Below are positions 22,472 to 35,043 of a stretch of 64,000 nucleotides of DNA, one piece after another. Source of the DNA: Otatea glauca (lineage: Eukaryota > Streptophyta > Magnoliopsida > Poales > Poaceae). Both the position numbers and the translations under genes were made by a program. The stretch covers positions 76,247,667 to 76,311,666 of the forward strand of contig CM070715.1 in assembly GCA_036346275.1 (NCBI GenBank), read 5' to 3'. Below the pieces are notes generated by a model. The model did no database searches. It saw only the letters and a list, made by a program, of their open reading frames with translations, and was not told where the DNA came from. Every line of letters starts with the position of its first letter. Position 1 is the first letter of the stretch.

Positions 22472-24049
22472 AAATTCGGAAGTGGATTAGTAACACAGAG
22501 GCTGATATCTAACATATCATTTGTAAAGAAGTCAAAAATATAGAAACACTGAACACAGTGCAGAATGTACAAAGGTTCATGAAGCAATCCCTGAGCTTTA
22601 AAGCACATACATGATTCGAAGCTTATATCTGAACAACTGTGTGTTTGACAGAAAACAACTATTTTTTTGATGAAAAAAGTAACCTTCAGAACCCAATTTG
22701 AAAGCTTTAAACTTTTTAGTCTGTAGAAACCCAACCAATAGCCATGCACTCCACAAGCAGAATTTTGAGGTAGAACTATGGAAAGTACAAGACCGACCAA
22801 ACCAGGAAAGAAAAGATCCCTCTCTGAATGCAAAAGTGCTACAGATTTCAAAACCACAAAGCACTTCATTTGAACACCAGCTCATAATCCACAGATAACT
22901 GATTACAGGCGTACATTTAGCTACCACCCACACATCAATCGAAACCAATGAAAAAACAAGAATACTTTCACAGTTCGCCCAACAAGGTCCATCCTCGTCC
23001 CCCAAATTGCCTAAGAGACCCACCAATTCTAAATTTTTAGGCCTCGCCAATCCAACCAAAACCAATCTGCACATCAACGAAAAAAGGACTACATTTACCG
23101 AAATTGCACTAAATCACCACACTCCAAAGCTCCCTGTATTCGGAAAAATAATCCCACGCATCTGCGCAAAATCGGCAGGAATACCAAAATTCCAAAGTAT
23201 TCAATTAAAGAAGTATCTACGCAAAATCGGCCGAAATACCAAAATTCCAGAGTATTCAATTAAAGCAGTATCATGGAAAACACTAAAACCCAATCCAATT
23301 GACAGTTGCTTAGAAGCACAGTACTGAATCGGCCCCAATTACGCCTCCCTCGCAAACCCCAACCAACCCAAGTCGAGACCCAGAATGACCCAAGAATAGG
23401 TCAGAGAAGTGCGAGTCGGAGAAAGGAGCCATAACGACGGTACGGGAGCAGCCGAAGGCGACATTGGAGCGCCTCCACCAGGAGTGGTGGGAGGCAAGGG
23501 CCTCATTGCGATGGAGCAGCAGCAGTATCGCCTCGTCCTCCGACACGATGGTCTCTGCCACAACTCACAATTCACATTTGACTAAAACATACCTGATATG
23601 AGGTCATCACTGATTCAACCATTCATCCAAAAGTTGGCTTCAACTCAACGCATCAAACAATCACTCAGGAACAAAGTGATCTAGGAACGGAGATGAGCTA
23701 GTTCTTCATGGCTGGAAGGTCCAAAAATATCCCACGTATCAGGAAAGCTGGATGTCAAGCCAAGACATCAAACTTGTTAAGAGTTTTATCAGTCCCAAGC
23801 AGATCAAGGCTTGACTTGTTGGTCTCGATGTGTGAGCTGCAAAGCATTCCAATCAGTCGTCATCATCTAGTCATACAGGCATGCTTAAAACTTTAAAGCT
23901 ACTATGAAAAGATAAGACAAGTAGCAACCAACACTGATATATGCTATTCCCTATCAGCTGAATAGAACTGATCAAATTGCGTCCCGTAACCCTAAAAATT
24001 CCCCCCCAAAAAAAACACCCCAAATCTTCCAAACATTCCAGCCATCCAG
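22472..24049. other. No supported gene; small tandem duplication at 23165-23274
   Basis: The frames here (for example 22598-23077 minus) lack any recognisable domain and have intron-like composition. A 55-bp tandem duplication occupies 23165-23219 and 23220-23274 (unit starts CGCAAAATCGGC). A GC-richer block on the minus strand at about 23575-23410 could be a 5' exon of the unidentified gene, but there is no motif to support it. Confidence 0.45.
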
Positions 24050-24054
24050 GGGGC

Positions 24055-24706
24055 TGTTGGCGTCAAAAACTTGATGTAGGGTTTCTGACAGCAGCACACC
24101 AGACGAACACCGGGTTCAGAGCATGCCAGTCGATTTGACCAGGAACCGACAAGGTAAAAAATATAAAATTCAATCAAAAGCCGATCGTCAAGATCAATCG
24201 GCTTGGATTCAATCAGCTTGAAGCCGATTAAGATCAAGGTAACAAGATAAATCTAATTAGCCGATTAAGGCTAATCAGAGGATAAAGCGGTCGATTACAA
24301 GAAGGCGATGCGCAACAAAATCAGAACAAATCGAACCTGGGGTGTAATTGACGAAGATCAACAATCGGCGATGCGCAACTTTATTGATCAAGATCGATTA
24401 TAAAGGCTAAATTACAGAAGCTACTCCTAGTCGACAGGAAAAGTAGAAAAAGTAAAGACTGGTTTGTATTGTGTTGATGATTTTCATGTAGTTCGCTTTG
24501 GCCCTTCTTTTATACCCTCGGCCGATTGTGTCCTGTTACAACACGCTTCAAGTCCGTTCCGTATCGGCCTTATCTCGGACGGTTGTTTTTCTTTAAAATC
24601 TTGCAGTTACTAAAATATCTCCAAACCTTTCCATCCTGTCCGTTAATTCCGTATCTTTGACTTTATTGCCGATTTTGACCAAGTTTGCCAAATTTTGGTG
24701 CAAACA
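24055..24706 (-). repeat. 3' LTR of Gypsy-1 (left end)
   Basis: The 652 bp LTR begins and ends TG...CA. On the minus strand it has the TATA box TATAAAAG at 24514-24507. It is nearly identical to 35044-35698. Confidence 0.92.
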
Positions 24707-24902
24707 TATGCCCCCAATTTTTGAGAAATGACTTGTCATTTGTCAAAAATTTCACTATCGGCTTTTCTAATCGGCTAACCATTGAACTTCCTCAATAATC
24801 GCTACTTTATTCACGCCGTAATTCTCTGACACGCCGGTAGTGCGTTTTAACTGCTCGCGCCTTTTGAGATTCACTTCCCGCCTCTTCAAATTTTCACCGT
24901 GC

Positions 24903-24910
24903 TATAAAAT
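24903..24910 (+). promoter_or_regulatory. Candidate TATA box of the antisense PMD gene
   Basis: TATAAAAT lies about 130 bp upstream of the PMD start codon and just inside the Gypsy 3' LTR, on the strand opposite to the retrotransposon genes. The spacing suits a plant core promoter with a leader of about 100 nt. Transcription is inferred. Confidence 0.5.
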
Positions 24911-25037
24911 ACGGCCCCCACCTTGGTCATTCTTCACGCGCATAAGCTCTCAAATCACCTGCAATCGGTTTAAGCTTTCCGTTTGAAGTACTCCCGAAGC
25001 AAACCTTTAGCTCATCCATCTTCCTTCATCGGCTACA

Positions 25038-27939
25038 ATGGACCCTAGCCAGGTACTTATTCCGATTCCGCACAGCAATGACCAATATTTTTTGGGTCCA
25101 TTGGGAAATCTAGATGTCCATACCGTAACAAACCAAGAAGTCCCTCGATTGCCTCTGTCAGCTGCTGGTCATGACATAGAGGGGTGGAATAAGAGTTTCA
25201 GGGCTTGGCCGACAGCTCTCAAAGGATGGAGAAATTGGTTTATCAGGGTAGCAGCCCAAAAGAGGAGTGAATGGGAAAGAATGGGCATAGCTGAGTGTAT
25301 TTCGCTTTCCTTAGCCGACCCTGAAGCCAACGAGCCCTTAGTGGCCACGGCCTGTTATTTTTGGTCGGACTGCTTTAATGCTTTTTTATTCCGCACTGGT
25401 CCCATTGGCCCAACTCTTTTGGATGTGGCTCAGTTGTGTTGCTTGAGACCTGATGGGGACCAGGTATCGACCTACAGTGCCAAGCCCAAGTATAAGCTTA
25501 TTAAATCCAAGGGTGAAGGATGGACGAAATATATCAAAAACAACAATAAGGTTAATGGGATAGTATCGGACGAAGAGCACGTTGCCTTCCTGAACCTTTG
25601 GCTAGACCACTTTTTGTTCTGTGGAGCATCTCTTGGACCAACACAGGTATATCAAGTGATAGCAGAGCAGCTTGTTGAGGGTCATTGGCTAGCTTTAGGA
25701 AAACTCTTCTTGGGTGTTGTGTATCAGATCTTTACATAATAAGGAGTCGGCTTTATACGGGTTTTGGAAAATCCACCGTTGGTAACGTAGGTGGCCCAAT
25801 GTGGTTTATACAAATATGGCAGTACTGTTTATTCAGCCGTCCTTTTAACTTGGATTCAGCCGATGATACTCCTTTTCCAAGAGAAGATATACCAGAAGGG
25901 GCACCTATTCAATTTAGACAATGCCGATCTTTTGGTGAGAGATTTATGATGTGCTCCAGAAATGAGACAAAGGCCTTTCCCGACAGCTGCAAAAGATTTC
26001 TATCATTCTTTTTGCAATTGAACACGAAGACTTCAAGCGAAGAAGATTTCTTTAGTTATGGTAATGCACCGATTTTCTCGGCCTTCTTTTCTTCATCCGA
26101 AGCCGATAGTTCTATGATACCTCAAGAGACTCGGACTTATATAGAATTTTCATCTCTCGTCGTATTCCATGTCGGCCTTCATACTGAATCGGACCTTCCA
26201 ACCGCCATACTAATTTTACCACCCATCAAGATATGCAAGACGGCTCGGCCGGCGGTGATCCCAAGTTTGCCACTTCTAGATCGGCTTCAACCCAGAGCCA
26301 GGGTCCGTAATGCCACATCGGCAAGGCTAGTCTTGGAGTTAGCCGACGAGCTCCAACTTCGCAATCTCCCCCACTTCCATTTGAATGCTCGCCGCGCAGG
26401 GGGTTTCACGACATGGTGGTCGGCTATCGCAGTGTGTTTGTACATGGAGAAGACTCCATCATTTATCATCAAAGAATTTTTTTCCCAAATCTGCCAGAGC
26501 CATCCTTAGTACCTAACAGCGAATCTAGCAGTGAAGCTAGCTCGTCGGGTTATACTAACTCAAGTTTAGTAGATAAGGTATCAGCTTTGAATAATCTTAT
26601 CTCGTACATCGGCCTTTTTTCAGATGCATTTTTCTAATCATCTTTTACTGTATACTTGTAGGCTAAGGATGTCAGCAAAAAGCCTATCTCTGGCCAATCA
26701 GGAAATGATCAGGGCAAAAGGGCACATCAATTGACTGGCCTTACGGGCTATACCTCTGGCACCTTAGGGGTTCATAGTCCCTCCTTATCGGATATCGAGA
26801 AAAAACAACCAAGTAAGAAGCAACATAATCGGCTGATATTATTTCTTTGCTTTTCCCAACTAACCTTTAGCCGATTATATTTTCAGAAAAGAAGAAAGCG
26901 AAGTATACTAAGGCTCCGGCGAAGAAAGGCCACAAGCCCCAAGAACAAAGCGGCGAGAGTTCGCCACATGCATCGGCTTGTGGAGGGGTAGGTCACAATA
27001 CTTTGTATAGTAACTTACGTACTTTAATACATTGGCTCACCCTTTGTCTTAATTTCCTTTAGCCGACGCAATCTACCCAAGTCGCGAAGATCTTAGCCGA
27101 TCTTCCGAATATTTTGACTGCGCCAACCCCTACACCGAAGTTGACTCAACCTGCACCAATCACCGATTTGCCAGAAATATCAGATCCGACAAACTTGCTT
27201 GGATTTTCGCTGGCCGATCTTGACGACCCGGAGATCATGGCCACTGATGACTATGACGCAGAAATTAGGAAGATCCTTCAAGTGTCAGAAAAAGCATCGG
27301 CTGCCGTCACCTCTACCCTGGGCATGAAAGAGCGCCTTGACAAGCTCTTCCAACTTGTGATGCAACCGCAATCGGAGATCCTGGCTAACAATCAACCGAT
27401 AAGGGACGCTATGGCTGCCGTTGAAGCCGATCTCCCTCCGGAAGCAATGCAAGCCCTCCTCAATGTGTGTCACCTGGATGATAGAAAAATTGAAGTGGAG
27501 GAGGCACAAAACGGATTCGTCGTGAAGCCCAAGAGGCCGATCGAAACTCTTGGAGGAATTGGTTCTCGATGCCAAAGCAAAAAGCGCAAGTTTGATCTTT
27601 GGTGCTCAACGCCTTAAATCGACCAAGGAATCCCTCTCCAAATTGGAAAAAATAAAGAAACTCCTCTTGGAAGAGTTGGCCAAGCTTGAAAAACAAATCG
27701 GAGAAGGCCAACAAACCTTGGAGACCACTGCATCGGAGCTGAAGGATCAAAGACTTAGCATTGCAGTGGCTATTGAAAATGTGACCAAACAATCTGCCAA
27801 GGTAAAACCAGTGCCCGGGGATGCCAAGGACGATGAACGCCTGCTAAACGAAATTCAAGACATCATCGCCAAGGCGTGGGTGCTCTGTCGGCTCTGGCGC
27901 GACTCTTCTTGGATCGGGCATTCAATACTAAACCTCTAA
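25038..27939 (+). pseudogene. Plant mobile domain (PMD) gene, four exons, frameshifted, antisense within Gypsy-1
   Basis: The start (MDPSQVLIPIPHSNDQYFLG) and the segments WRNWFIRVAAQKRSEW, GIAECISLSLADPEANEPLV, FWSDCFNAFLFRTGPIGPTL and VGNVGGPMWFIQIWQYCLF match the plant mobile domain (MAIN/MAIL and transposon-borne relatives). Exons are 25038-26577, 26662-26812, 26887-26987 and 27063-27939. All three introns (84, 74 and 75 bp) are GT...AG and their phases agree. The C-terminal part (27550-27800) is Lys/Glu/Leu-rich and likely coiled coil. Three frameshifts break this copy: about 25730, a seven-T run at 26477-26483, and about 27545. PMD proteins of plants act in the nucleus in silencing or genome stability. 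The role of this one is unknown. It has its own TATA box and lies antisense between integrase and the 3' LTR. Confidence 0.8.
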
Positions 27940-27980
27940 TCAGAAAAACTTTGCTTGGGTCGTTTGCAAACACTTGTCCC

Positions 27981-28108
27981 GAATGCTTGTAACTTTATGT
28001 TTATAATCGGTTGTTTAACCGATTTATATTCTGCTTATATCTCTGAATGCTTGTAACTTTGTTATGTTTATAATCGGTATTTAACCGATTTATGTTACCT
28101 TATATCTC
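27981..28108 (+). repeat. 64-bp tandem duplication downstream of the PMD gene
   Basis: Two copies (27981-28044 and 28045-28108) start GAATGCTTGTAACTTT. Each holds a small inverted repeat AATCGGT...ACCGATT that could form a hairpin. The location fits the 3' untranslated region of the PMD gene, where a duplicated processing signal is possible. Confidence 0.7.
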
Positions 28109-28414
28109 CAGGTTTACAATCTTTTCAAATTGATTAACAACATCGTGTTAATCTTGGCTCTGAACATATCTTTAAGCGGCTAGGCTCCAATCCAAACACT
28201 AGGGTAATATTTCTTCAAGTATTTCCGTTAATATCTTTGGCAATACATATCCTTCTAGCGTTTCTAGTAAGTACGAGTTTCACGACTAGTCGATTAATTT
28301 TGTATGGCCCTTCCCACGAGGTGACCATTTTCCAAATCGGTTATCCTTAGAACCAACAGCAATATTGTTTTCCATACCAAATCGGCTTGATCGAAAGACT
28401 TAGGCATGACCCTT

Positions 28415-31400
28415 TTATTGTGCGCCTTTGCAACTCGATCTTATTCTTTTAAGCCGATCAAGCGTAGACAAACGTAGCTCTGCTAACTCATCCAAGTTGT
28501 CGATCATTAAATCATTGTAAGCTTGAGCCGACAAACCATTTTGTCTGGCTGTTTGTATCGACTCAATGTTAATCTCCACAGGTAGAACGACTTCTTGTCC
28601 ATACACCAATTGGTAAGGTGAAATCTTCGTCGCTCCGTGATAAGATAGCCGATAGGCCCAAAGTGACTCCGATAAAGTTGAATGCCAATTCCTTGGCTTT
28701 TCATCAATTTTTCTTGTGATCAACTTAATTAGTGTTTTATTAGACGACTCGGCCTGTCCATTAGCCCGAGCGTAATATGGCGAAGAGTTTAACAATTTAA
28801 TCCCTAGACTCGTTGCGTAACTCTGAAACTCTTTAGACATGAATACCGTACCTTGATCGGTCGTGATTGTTTGCGGTATTCCAAACCGATGGACGATATG
28901 TCCATTCACAAAACTAATCGCCTCAACACTGGTCACCTTTTTAAGTGGTATAGCCTCGACCCACTTTGAGAAGTAATCGGTTGCGGCCAAAATAAACTTG
29001 TGGCCTTTACTCGAAGCAGGAAATATTTGGCCGATTATATCTATTCCCCAACCTCTGAACGGCCAAGGTTTGATGATTGGATGTAAAGCTGATGCTGGTG
29101 CTAGTTGTATGTTGCCAAACTTTTGACATGTTTGATATCCTTTATAATACTTGAAACAATCTTCTAACATCGTCGGCCAAAAATAACCCGTTCGTCTGAG
29201 CATCCATTTCATCTTATGTGCCGATTGATGAGAACCACAAATGCCTTCGTGTACTTCACCCATTGCCACCCGTGCTTCTTCGACCTCAAGACATCTTAAC
29301 AACAAACCTTCCATAGTCCGATAATATAGTATATCGTCCATAATGACGTATTTCAACGCTTGTTGCCGTATCTTCCATTCCGTCGGCTTGGATGGGTCAA
29401 CTAGATAATCTTTTATCTGCGTTCTCCAATCGGCAACATCTGTGCACATGACTGCCTTGTCTACCAGTTCAGTCTCCTGATTTCGGCCAAAATCTTTATA
29501 TCCTGATGCTTGCTGAGCCAAAGCATTAGCTCTATCGTTCAATTCTCGAGGAACATGACCGATAGAAAATGATATAAATGAGCCGATAATCTCTAAACAT
29601 TGTTCTAAATACTTCAGTAGCACTTCATCTCGACATTGGTATTCTCCCTTTATTTACTGCACCACCAACAGTGAATCACCATATACCTCAACAACGCTCA
29701 CCCCAATATTTTCTAGCAATTGCAAGCCTTTGAGTAACGCTTCGTACTCGGCTTGGTTGTTTGAGCATCGGCTATTTAGCCGAAATGCAAATTCAAAGTT
29801 ATGCCCCTTAGGTGAGGTGAGTACAACACCGATGCCATCACCTTCCCCGCATACTGATCCGTTAAAGAACAACTGCCATGGTGCAACCAAGACTAAATTT
29901 GCCGCAGTGTCATGTCCTGTTATAAAATCGGCTAACACTTGTCCTTTGACTGCTTTGGCCGATTCATATGATAAGTCGAACTCAACCAAGGCGTAAGCCC
30001 ATTTGCCAAGTCGACCTCGCAGGATAGGAGCTGATAAAATATATTTTATAACATCGGTTTTGCAGATTACTTTACAGGCCGATGCTAATATGTAATGCCT
30101 TAGCTTCGTGCACGAGAAGTACAAGGATAAACATAGTTTTTCGATAAAAGGGTACCTGACTTCTGCGTTCAGCAACCGTCGGCTTAAATAAAAGATAACC
30201 CTTTCTTTACCATGCACCTCTTGTGCCAAAACAGCCCCGATAGTATTTTCTTCAGCCGAGACATATAATCTGAAAGGAACCCCCTTTTGAGGTGCAGCCA
30301 AAACTGGAGGGTTGGACAAGTACCTCTTAACTTCGTCAAAAGCCCTTTGCTGATCGGCTCCCCATCTGAATTCTTCATCGTCTTTTAGTTTTAACAATGG
30401 AGTAAAAGCACGAATTCTACCAGAGAGGTTCGATATGAACCTGCGGAGATAGTTAATTTTGCTGATCAACTTTTGCAGCTCGTTTTTGCATGTCGGTGGT
30501 TCGGTATCAACTATAGCCTTGACTCTCGTTTGACTAACTTCGATTCCTCTTTCATGCACCATGAAGCCTAAAAACTGTCCAGCCGACACGCGAAACGCGC
30601 ACCTGTAAGGATTCATCTTCAAACCGTGCGATCTTATGTTCTTAAACACTCTCTCTAAGTCGGCCAGGTGTTGCAAATCATCTGCAGATTTTACCACTAC
30701 ATCATAAATATAAATTTCGACAATGTGGCCGATTAAATCGTGAAAGATCAGATTCATTGCCCGCCGATCGTTGCTCGGCGTTTTCAAGCCGAAAGTCATC
30801 ACTGTCCACTCGAACAATCCTATCGCACCAGGACATCTGAAAGCCGTCTTCGGTATATCGGCTTCTGCCATGAGTATCTGGTTATACCCGGTATTACCAT
30901 CTAGAAAACTTATGATCTTATTCCCTGATGCAGCATCGATAAGCATATCGGCTATAGGCATCGGATATTCATCTTTTGGCGTTGCTTTGTTCAAATCTCT
31001 AAAATCGACGCATACTCGAAGTTTTCCATTTTTCTTCATAACTGGAACGATATTAGAAACCCACTCCGCGTATCGGCAGGGCCTGATAAATTTTGCTTCC
31101 AACAATCGTTCTATTTCTTCTTTTATAATTTGGTACAAGGCCGGATTGAAATGCCTCGGGTATTGTTCAAACGGCCGATATCCCGATTTTATAGGTAGCC
31201 GATGTTCCACCGGCTGACGGCTTAATCCAGGCATCTCATGATATTCCCAAGCAAAACAATCTTTATAATCCTTAAGGATTTTTATCAATTTTTCTTTGTA
31301 CTTTACACCTAAATTTGCACTATCAAAAGTTGGTCTTTTTCTATCACCGCTACCTATATCGACTTCTTCAAGTAAATCGGTGGATGTGAAACCTTGACCT

Positions 31401-31507
31401 AACTTTTCAATTTCTTCAAAGTCTCCGATGGCTTCGTAGCTATCCGTTGTCTGTCGATAGCTTTGCATTTTATCTTGCAGCGCTTTCAATGTTTTTCGTG
31501 TCCCCAT
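28415..31507 (-). pseudogene. Gypsy-1 pol: reverse transcriptase, RNase H and integrase
   Basis: Two frames in the same phase (31507-29654 and 29623-28415) are separated by one stop (29653-29651, Gln to stop) inside RNase H. RT shows WVSNIVPVMKKNGKLRVCVD and GYNQILMAEADIPKTAFRCP. The catalytic box reads YIYDVVVKS, so the first Asp of YxDD is replaced by Tyr, and sequence after GLK is garbled. RNase H reads FNGSVCGEGDGIGVVL and NNQAEYEALLKGL. Integrase has HEGICGSHQSAHK, a zinc motif whose first Cys is Tyr (YKGYQTCQKFG), and the DDE residues in WGIDIIG, ITTDQGTVFMS and ARANGQAESSNKTL. The protein would not be active as read. Confidence 0.9.
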
Positions 31508-31574
31508 CGGCGTAATACTTCGTTTGCCCGATCAAAAGTGCCCAGTTTGACACTGATCGGCATGAGCCCTGATT

Positions 31575-32040
31575 TGCTTACGCATATGAAATCACAGTCG
31601 TCCAGTTCCTTCCCCGATATGCAGCCAGCTTCTTCGTGTTGCCAATTCGCATCAGAGCTAGCCATGGCGATATGAGCAGATGTGTCGGCTGTAACGACTT
31701 CGACCTCTTCTCCGTTCCATTGGACCAGTGCTTGATGCATGGTCGATGGGATCTGACGATTAGCATGAATCCAATCCCGACCGAAAGCGATGCTGTGTAG
31801 TTTCCTTTGGCATCGATTACAAAGAACGCCGCCGGCAAGGTCTTGCTACCGGCGATCGGCTCGTGACCATAACACCCTTTGCCTCGTGGGATCGCTGTGA
31901 AGTCGTTTAGAACCATGTTAGTTTTAATCAAGTCTTCATCGGACTTACCCGCTTTCTTGCATGTCGTATACAATCGGGTTCACCGTGGCGCCTCCGTCTA
32001 CCAGCATCCTTGATATCGGCTTGCCATTTATATACCCTTT
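31575..32040 (-). pseudogene. Gypsy-1 protease region
   Basis: The minus strand near 32010-31955 reads LVDGGATVNPIVYDMQESG, the aspartic protease active-site segment with the DGGA form seen in Tat-type Gypsy elements. Downstream frames (31973-31578 and 31740-31486) carry the rest of the protease and the linker to RT, separated by frame changes. Confidence 0.65.
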
Positions 32041-33039
32041 TAGATACAATGGTTTCAGATGCCAATGGTCATCTTTGGGCTTCTCAAAGATGGCGCTCAA
32101 CAGCCGAGCACAATTGAGCAATCGCCTCTTTGGCCGATTCGATTCGACTTTGAATTGGTGGCAATGTGAACACCATGTTAATGTCCATGGGGCGTGTCAT
32201 CTCGAATCATGGGAGAATCAAGTCATCGGCCGATTCAAATCTTCTTGCTTGTTCTTTTCTTCTCCACTCTTTCTTGACGCATTTGATTGGGCGAAGTTCA
32301 TTAAACGTTTCGTCTCTCGCTTTTTCTAAGATCGGCTTCACGGATTTCTTGCGTCCTTAGCCTTTGAAGCCATCGTCGTTGTGATCGGCTCGGGCGGATG
32401 GACACCACCGGGTTTGGGTTCCACCGGCTTTCGTATTTGACCAGCCAAATCTTCTTGATTAGAACTGGGTTTGTGTATCTTGATTTGGCTCGGTTCTTGA
32501 TCTGGTTTGGATATTCTCTCGTGGACAGGCCTTCTGTCACTTTTGTCTTGCTCTCTAATCGGCCCAGACAGCCTATCTCTGACCGATTGCCTTGGTCAAT
32601 CGTCTCGGGGATAATGTTCCATCGGGCAGGTGTATGGTGATGGCAACGCTACTCCTCTTTTCCAGCAAAACTGCCAAAAGGGACACCTTATATGTGCCCT
32701 CTCCGCATTCTCGGTGCAGTACAAATTATCCGACCGGTGAGCCTTATACCGTGGTCGGCTATTCATCCTCTCGTATTTCTCCATTAATTGTAAAAATGTT
32801 GGTCCTGACCTTTTCGCTGGCTACCTTAATGGAGACTTTTCTGCTTTGTACCATTTACCTACCTGAGGATTCCCTTTGGGTTTGATGGTTCTTGAATTTT
32901 TTCCTTCACGATCGGCTTCTATTTGTAAAGAGCCGATTGTAATCTTCAGTGTTTGATCGCCGTTCGAGCTTGATTGGATGTTGACTTGTCGATCCTTTTT
33001 CTGCACGTCGTGCATCGGCTCTTTTCCTTTAGCCGAACA

Positions 33040-35014
33040 CTATACCATGTTGATGGGAAATGGATCAACATCAACTTGCATGGTCGGCTCATCAGCAAAC
33101 TTCAACCGACCATCCTCAATAGCAGATTGGATTTGTTGACGGAAGATATTGCAGTCATTAGTGTTATGCGAATAAGAATGATGCCACTTGCAATACCTGC
33201 GTTTTTTGATCTCATCGGGCGACGGTATCACATGTCCCTCTGGCAATCGTATTATCTTTTCTTGCAAAAGTAAATCAAAAATACGATCGCACTTTGAAAC
33301 ATCGAAATAGTACTTAACCTCCAACTTGTTCCTAGTTGGCTTAAGCCAAGAACAGACTAAGGACTTTTTGGATCCTTTTACCCATTCGGCTATGTTTATT
33401 TCTGCTTCCTCGTCTTCCGATGAGTCACTTGGACAATACTCAACCATATTGACTTTAGCCTTGTCCTTTTCTTTGTTATTGCTATTTTTAAATCTATCTT
33501 TGAACACTTTATTGTCAGTGAATCGGCTCTCTTGAGCCGATACGCGATGCAATAAGTGGCTAAGGTCGGTGAATTCTTGTCCTCCGAATTTCTCCTAAGC
33601 AAATGAATCAAACCTTGAAATGCTAAATCGGCAAGTTGGTTGTCGTGCAATGTGACGCTAAAACACCGATTCCTAATTTCTCTAAATCTCTTGATGTAAT
33701 CCGTTCTGAGACTCCCCAAACTTTTGCCGCATGAACTCGGATCCAAATCCTAAGCTCCAAACCGCACGAAAAGAAGTATTCATGAAATCGGCTTTCCAAA
33801 TCGTTCCATAAATGGACCGAATTCGGAGGCAAGCAAGTAAACCAAGTAAACACCGCCCATGCAGACAACGGAATAGTCTAATTTTAAGCCCGTCGGACTG
33901 GGCCGCTTCACCGCATTGCGCGATAAAGCGTCCAACGTGTTCCAGGGTGGTGATAGAATCATCCCCAGAGAATTTGGCGAAGTCTGAAACTCTGAAGTTA
34001 TGAGGGTAGGGCATACGATCTATGTAATCGGGATACGGCTTTCTATAGCCGATAACCTTTCCTTTTGGTTGTATGCCGAATTGGTCCCTCAAAACGGCAG
34101 AGATCTGATCGGCCCAATTAGCATTATCGGCCATAGCAGGCCCTTGATAATATCTGTCATAATCGGCGTTCTGCCCCCCGAGTGCGAACTCGGGTTGCCA
34201 ATTATGCTGTCCTGCCGGTGCGCGATCATACTGCTCGTGCCGATTACGTCTGACTTGAGGTTCCGGATCGGGACAAATGGTTACGAGTATGTTACTACCT
34301 TGTGTGGACTCGGATTTCTCAGGGTGGGTTCTTGTGGGAATCTCTCGAGCCAATCGGCTGTGAAACCGATTGGGGAAAAGCGTAGAACGGAGCCGACGGC
34401 AGAAAATTGATTGATGCATCTAACTTAGCAGCGTCGGTATAGGAGTGGTAATGGCTCACCCCACTTGACCGAGGGTCCCTAGGCAATATGATCGTGGGTT
34501 GTGTGGGCATCATGGTTGGGGGTGAGGTTATAGCCGATGGTTTAGGATCGGCCGGTGTGCTCTGCGTGCTTTGCTGTACTGAAAAAACAGGATAATTTGG
34601 CAGAGCTTGCAATGGGTCGAGTAGACTTCCTGACGAGACCAACTCTTGGGCTATATATTTAACGCTATTTGCTATCATCGGCTTAAGCGTTGTTATGAGA
34701 GCCGATGATTGGTTTATCAAAGCGTGGTGCACAAACTGATTAATCATAGCTGATAATTCGGTTTGAGCAGGCATATATCGGCTTACCTGATCTGTTACAC
34801 CTGCATCTCCCAGGGCGTTGACCGTCGGCAGGACGGATTTTTGAGTGACGCCGTGTCTAGTTTTCCGATAGCAACTTAGCATCATCTCTTCCAGCGCGGC
34901 CTTCCGAGCTTCAATTTCTTGACGTTGCTCTGCAGATAAATCGTCTATTGTTGGGATGATTATAGCCTCTGCGTTGAGATCTGATGGCGGAATCGACTTC
35001 CCTGATGAAGACAT
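33040..35014 (-). pseudogene. Gypsy-1 gag, frameshifted
   Basis: The likely start is the ATG at 35014-35012 (MSSSGKSIPPSDLNAEAI), 30 bp inside the 5' LTR border. A longer frame starts in the LTR but its extra residues look untranslated. The N-terminal part runs to about 34319, shifts to the 34419-33682 frame (KGKVIGYRKPYPDYIDRMPY, DFAKFSGDDSITTLEHVGRF), then to a region with LGSLRTDYIKRFREIRNRC and the 33552-33040 frame. The last part has YCKWHHSYSHNTNDC and IFRQQIQSAIEDGRLKF, a conserved C-terminal gag block of Tat-type elements. At least two frameshifts break it. Confidence 0.8.
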
Positions 35015-35043
35015 TGCGGGTCCCACCGAGCATGCTAAGAGTG

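Noticed and set aside
22598..23077. 159-residue minus-strand frame
   Set aside because: Composition is intron-like (Cys, Trp and Phe rich), with no conserved motif.
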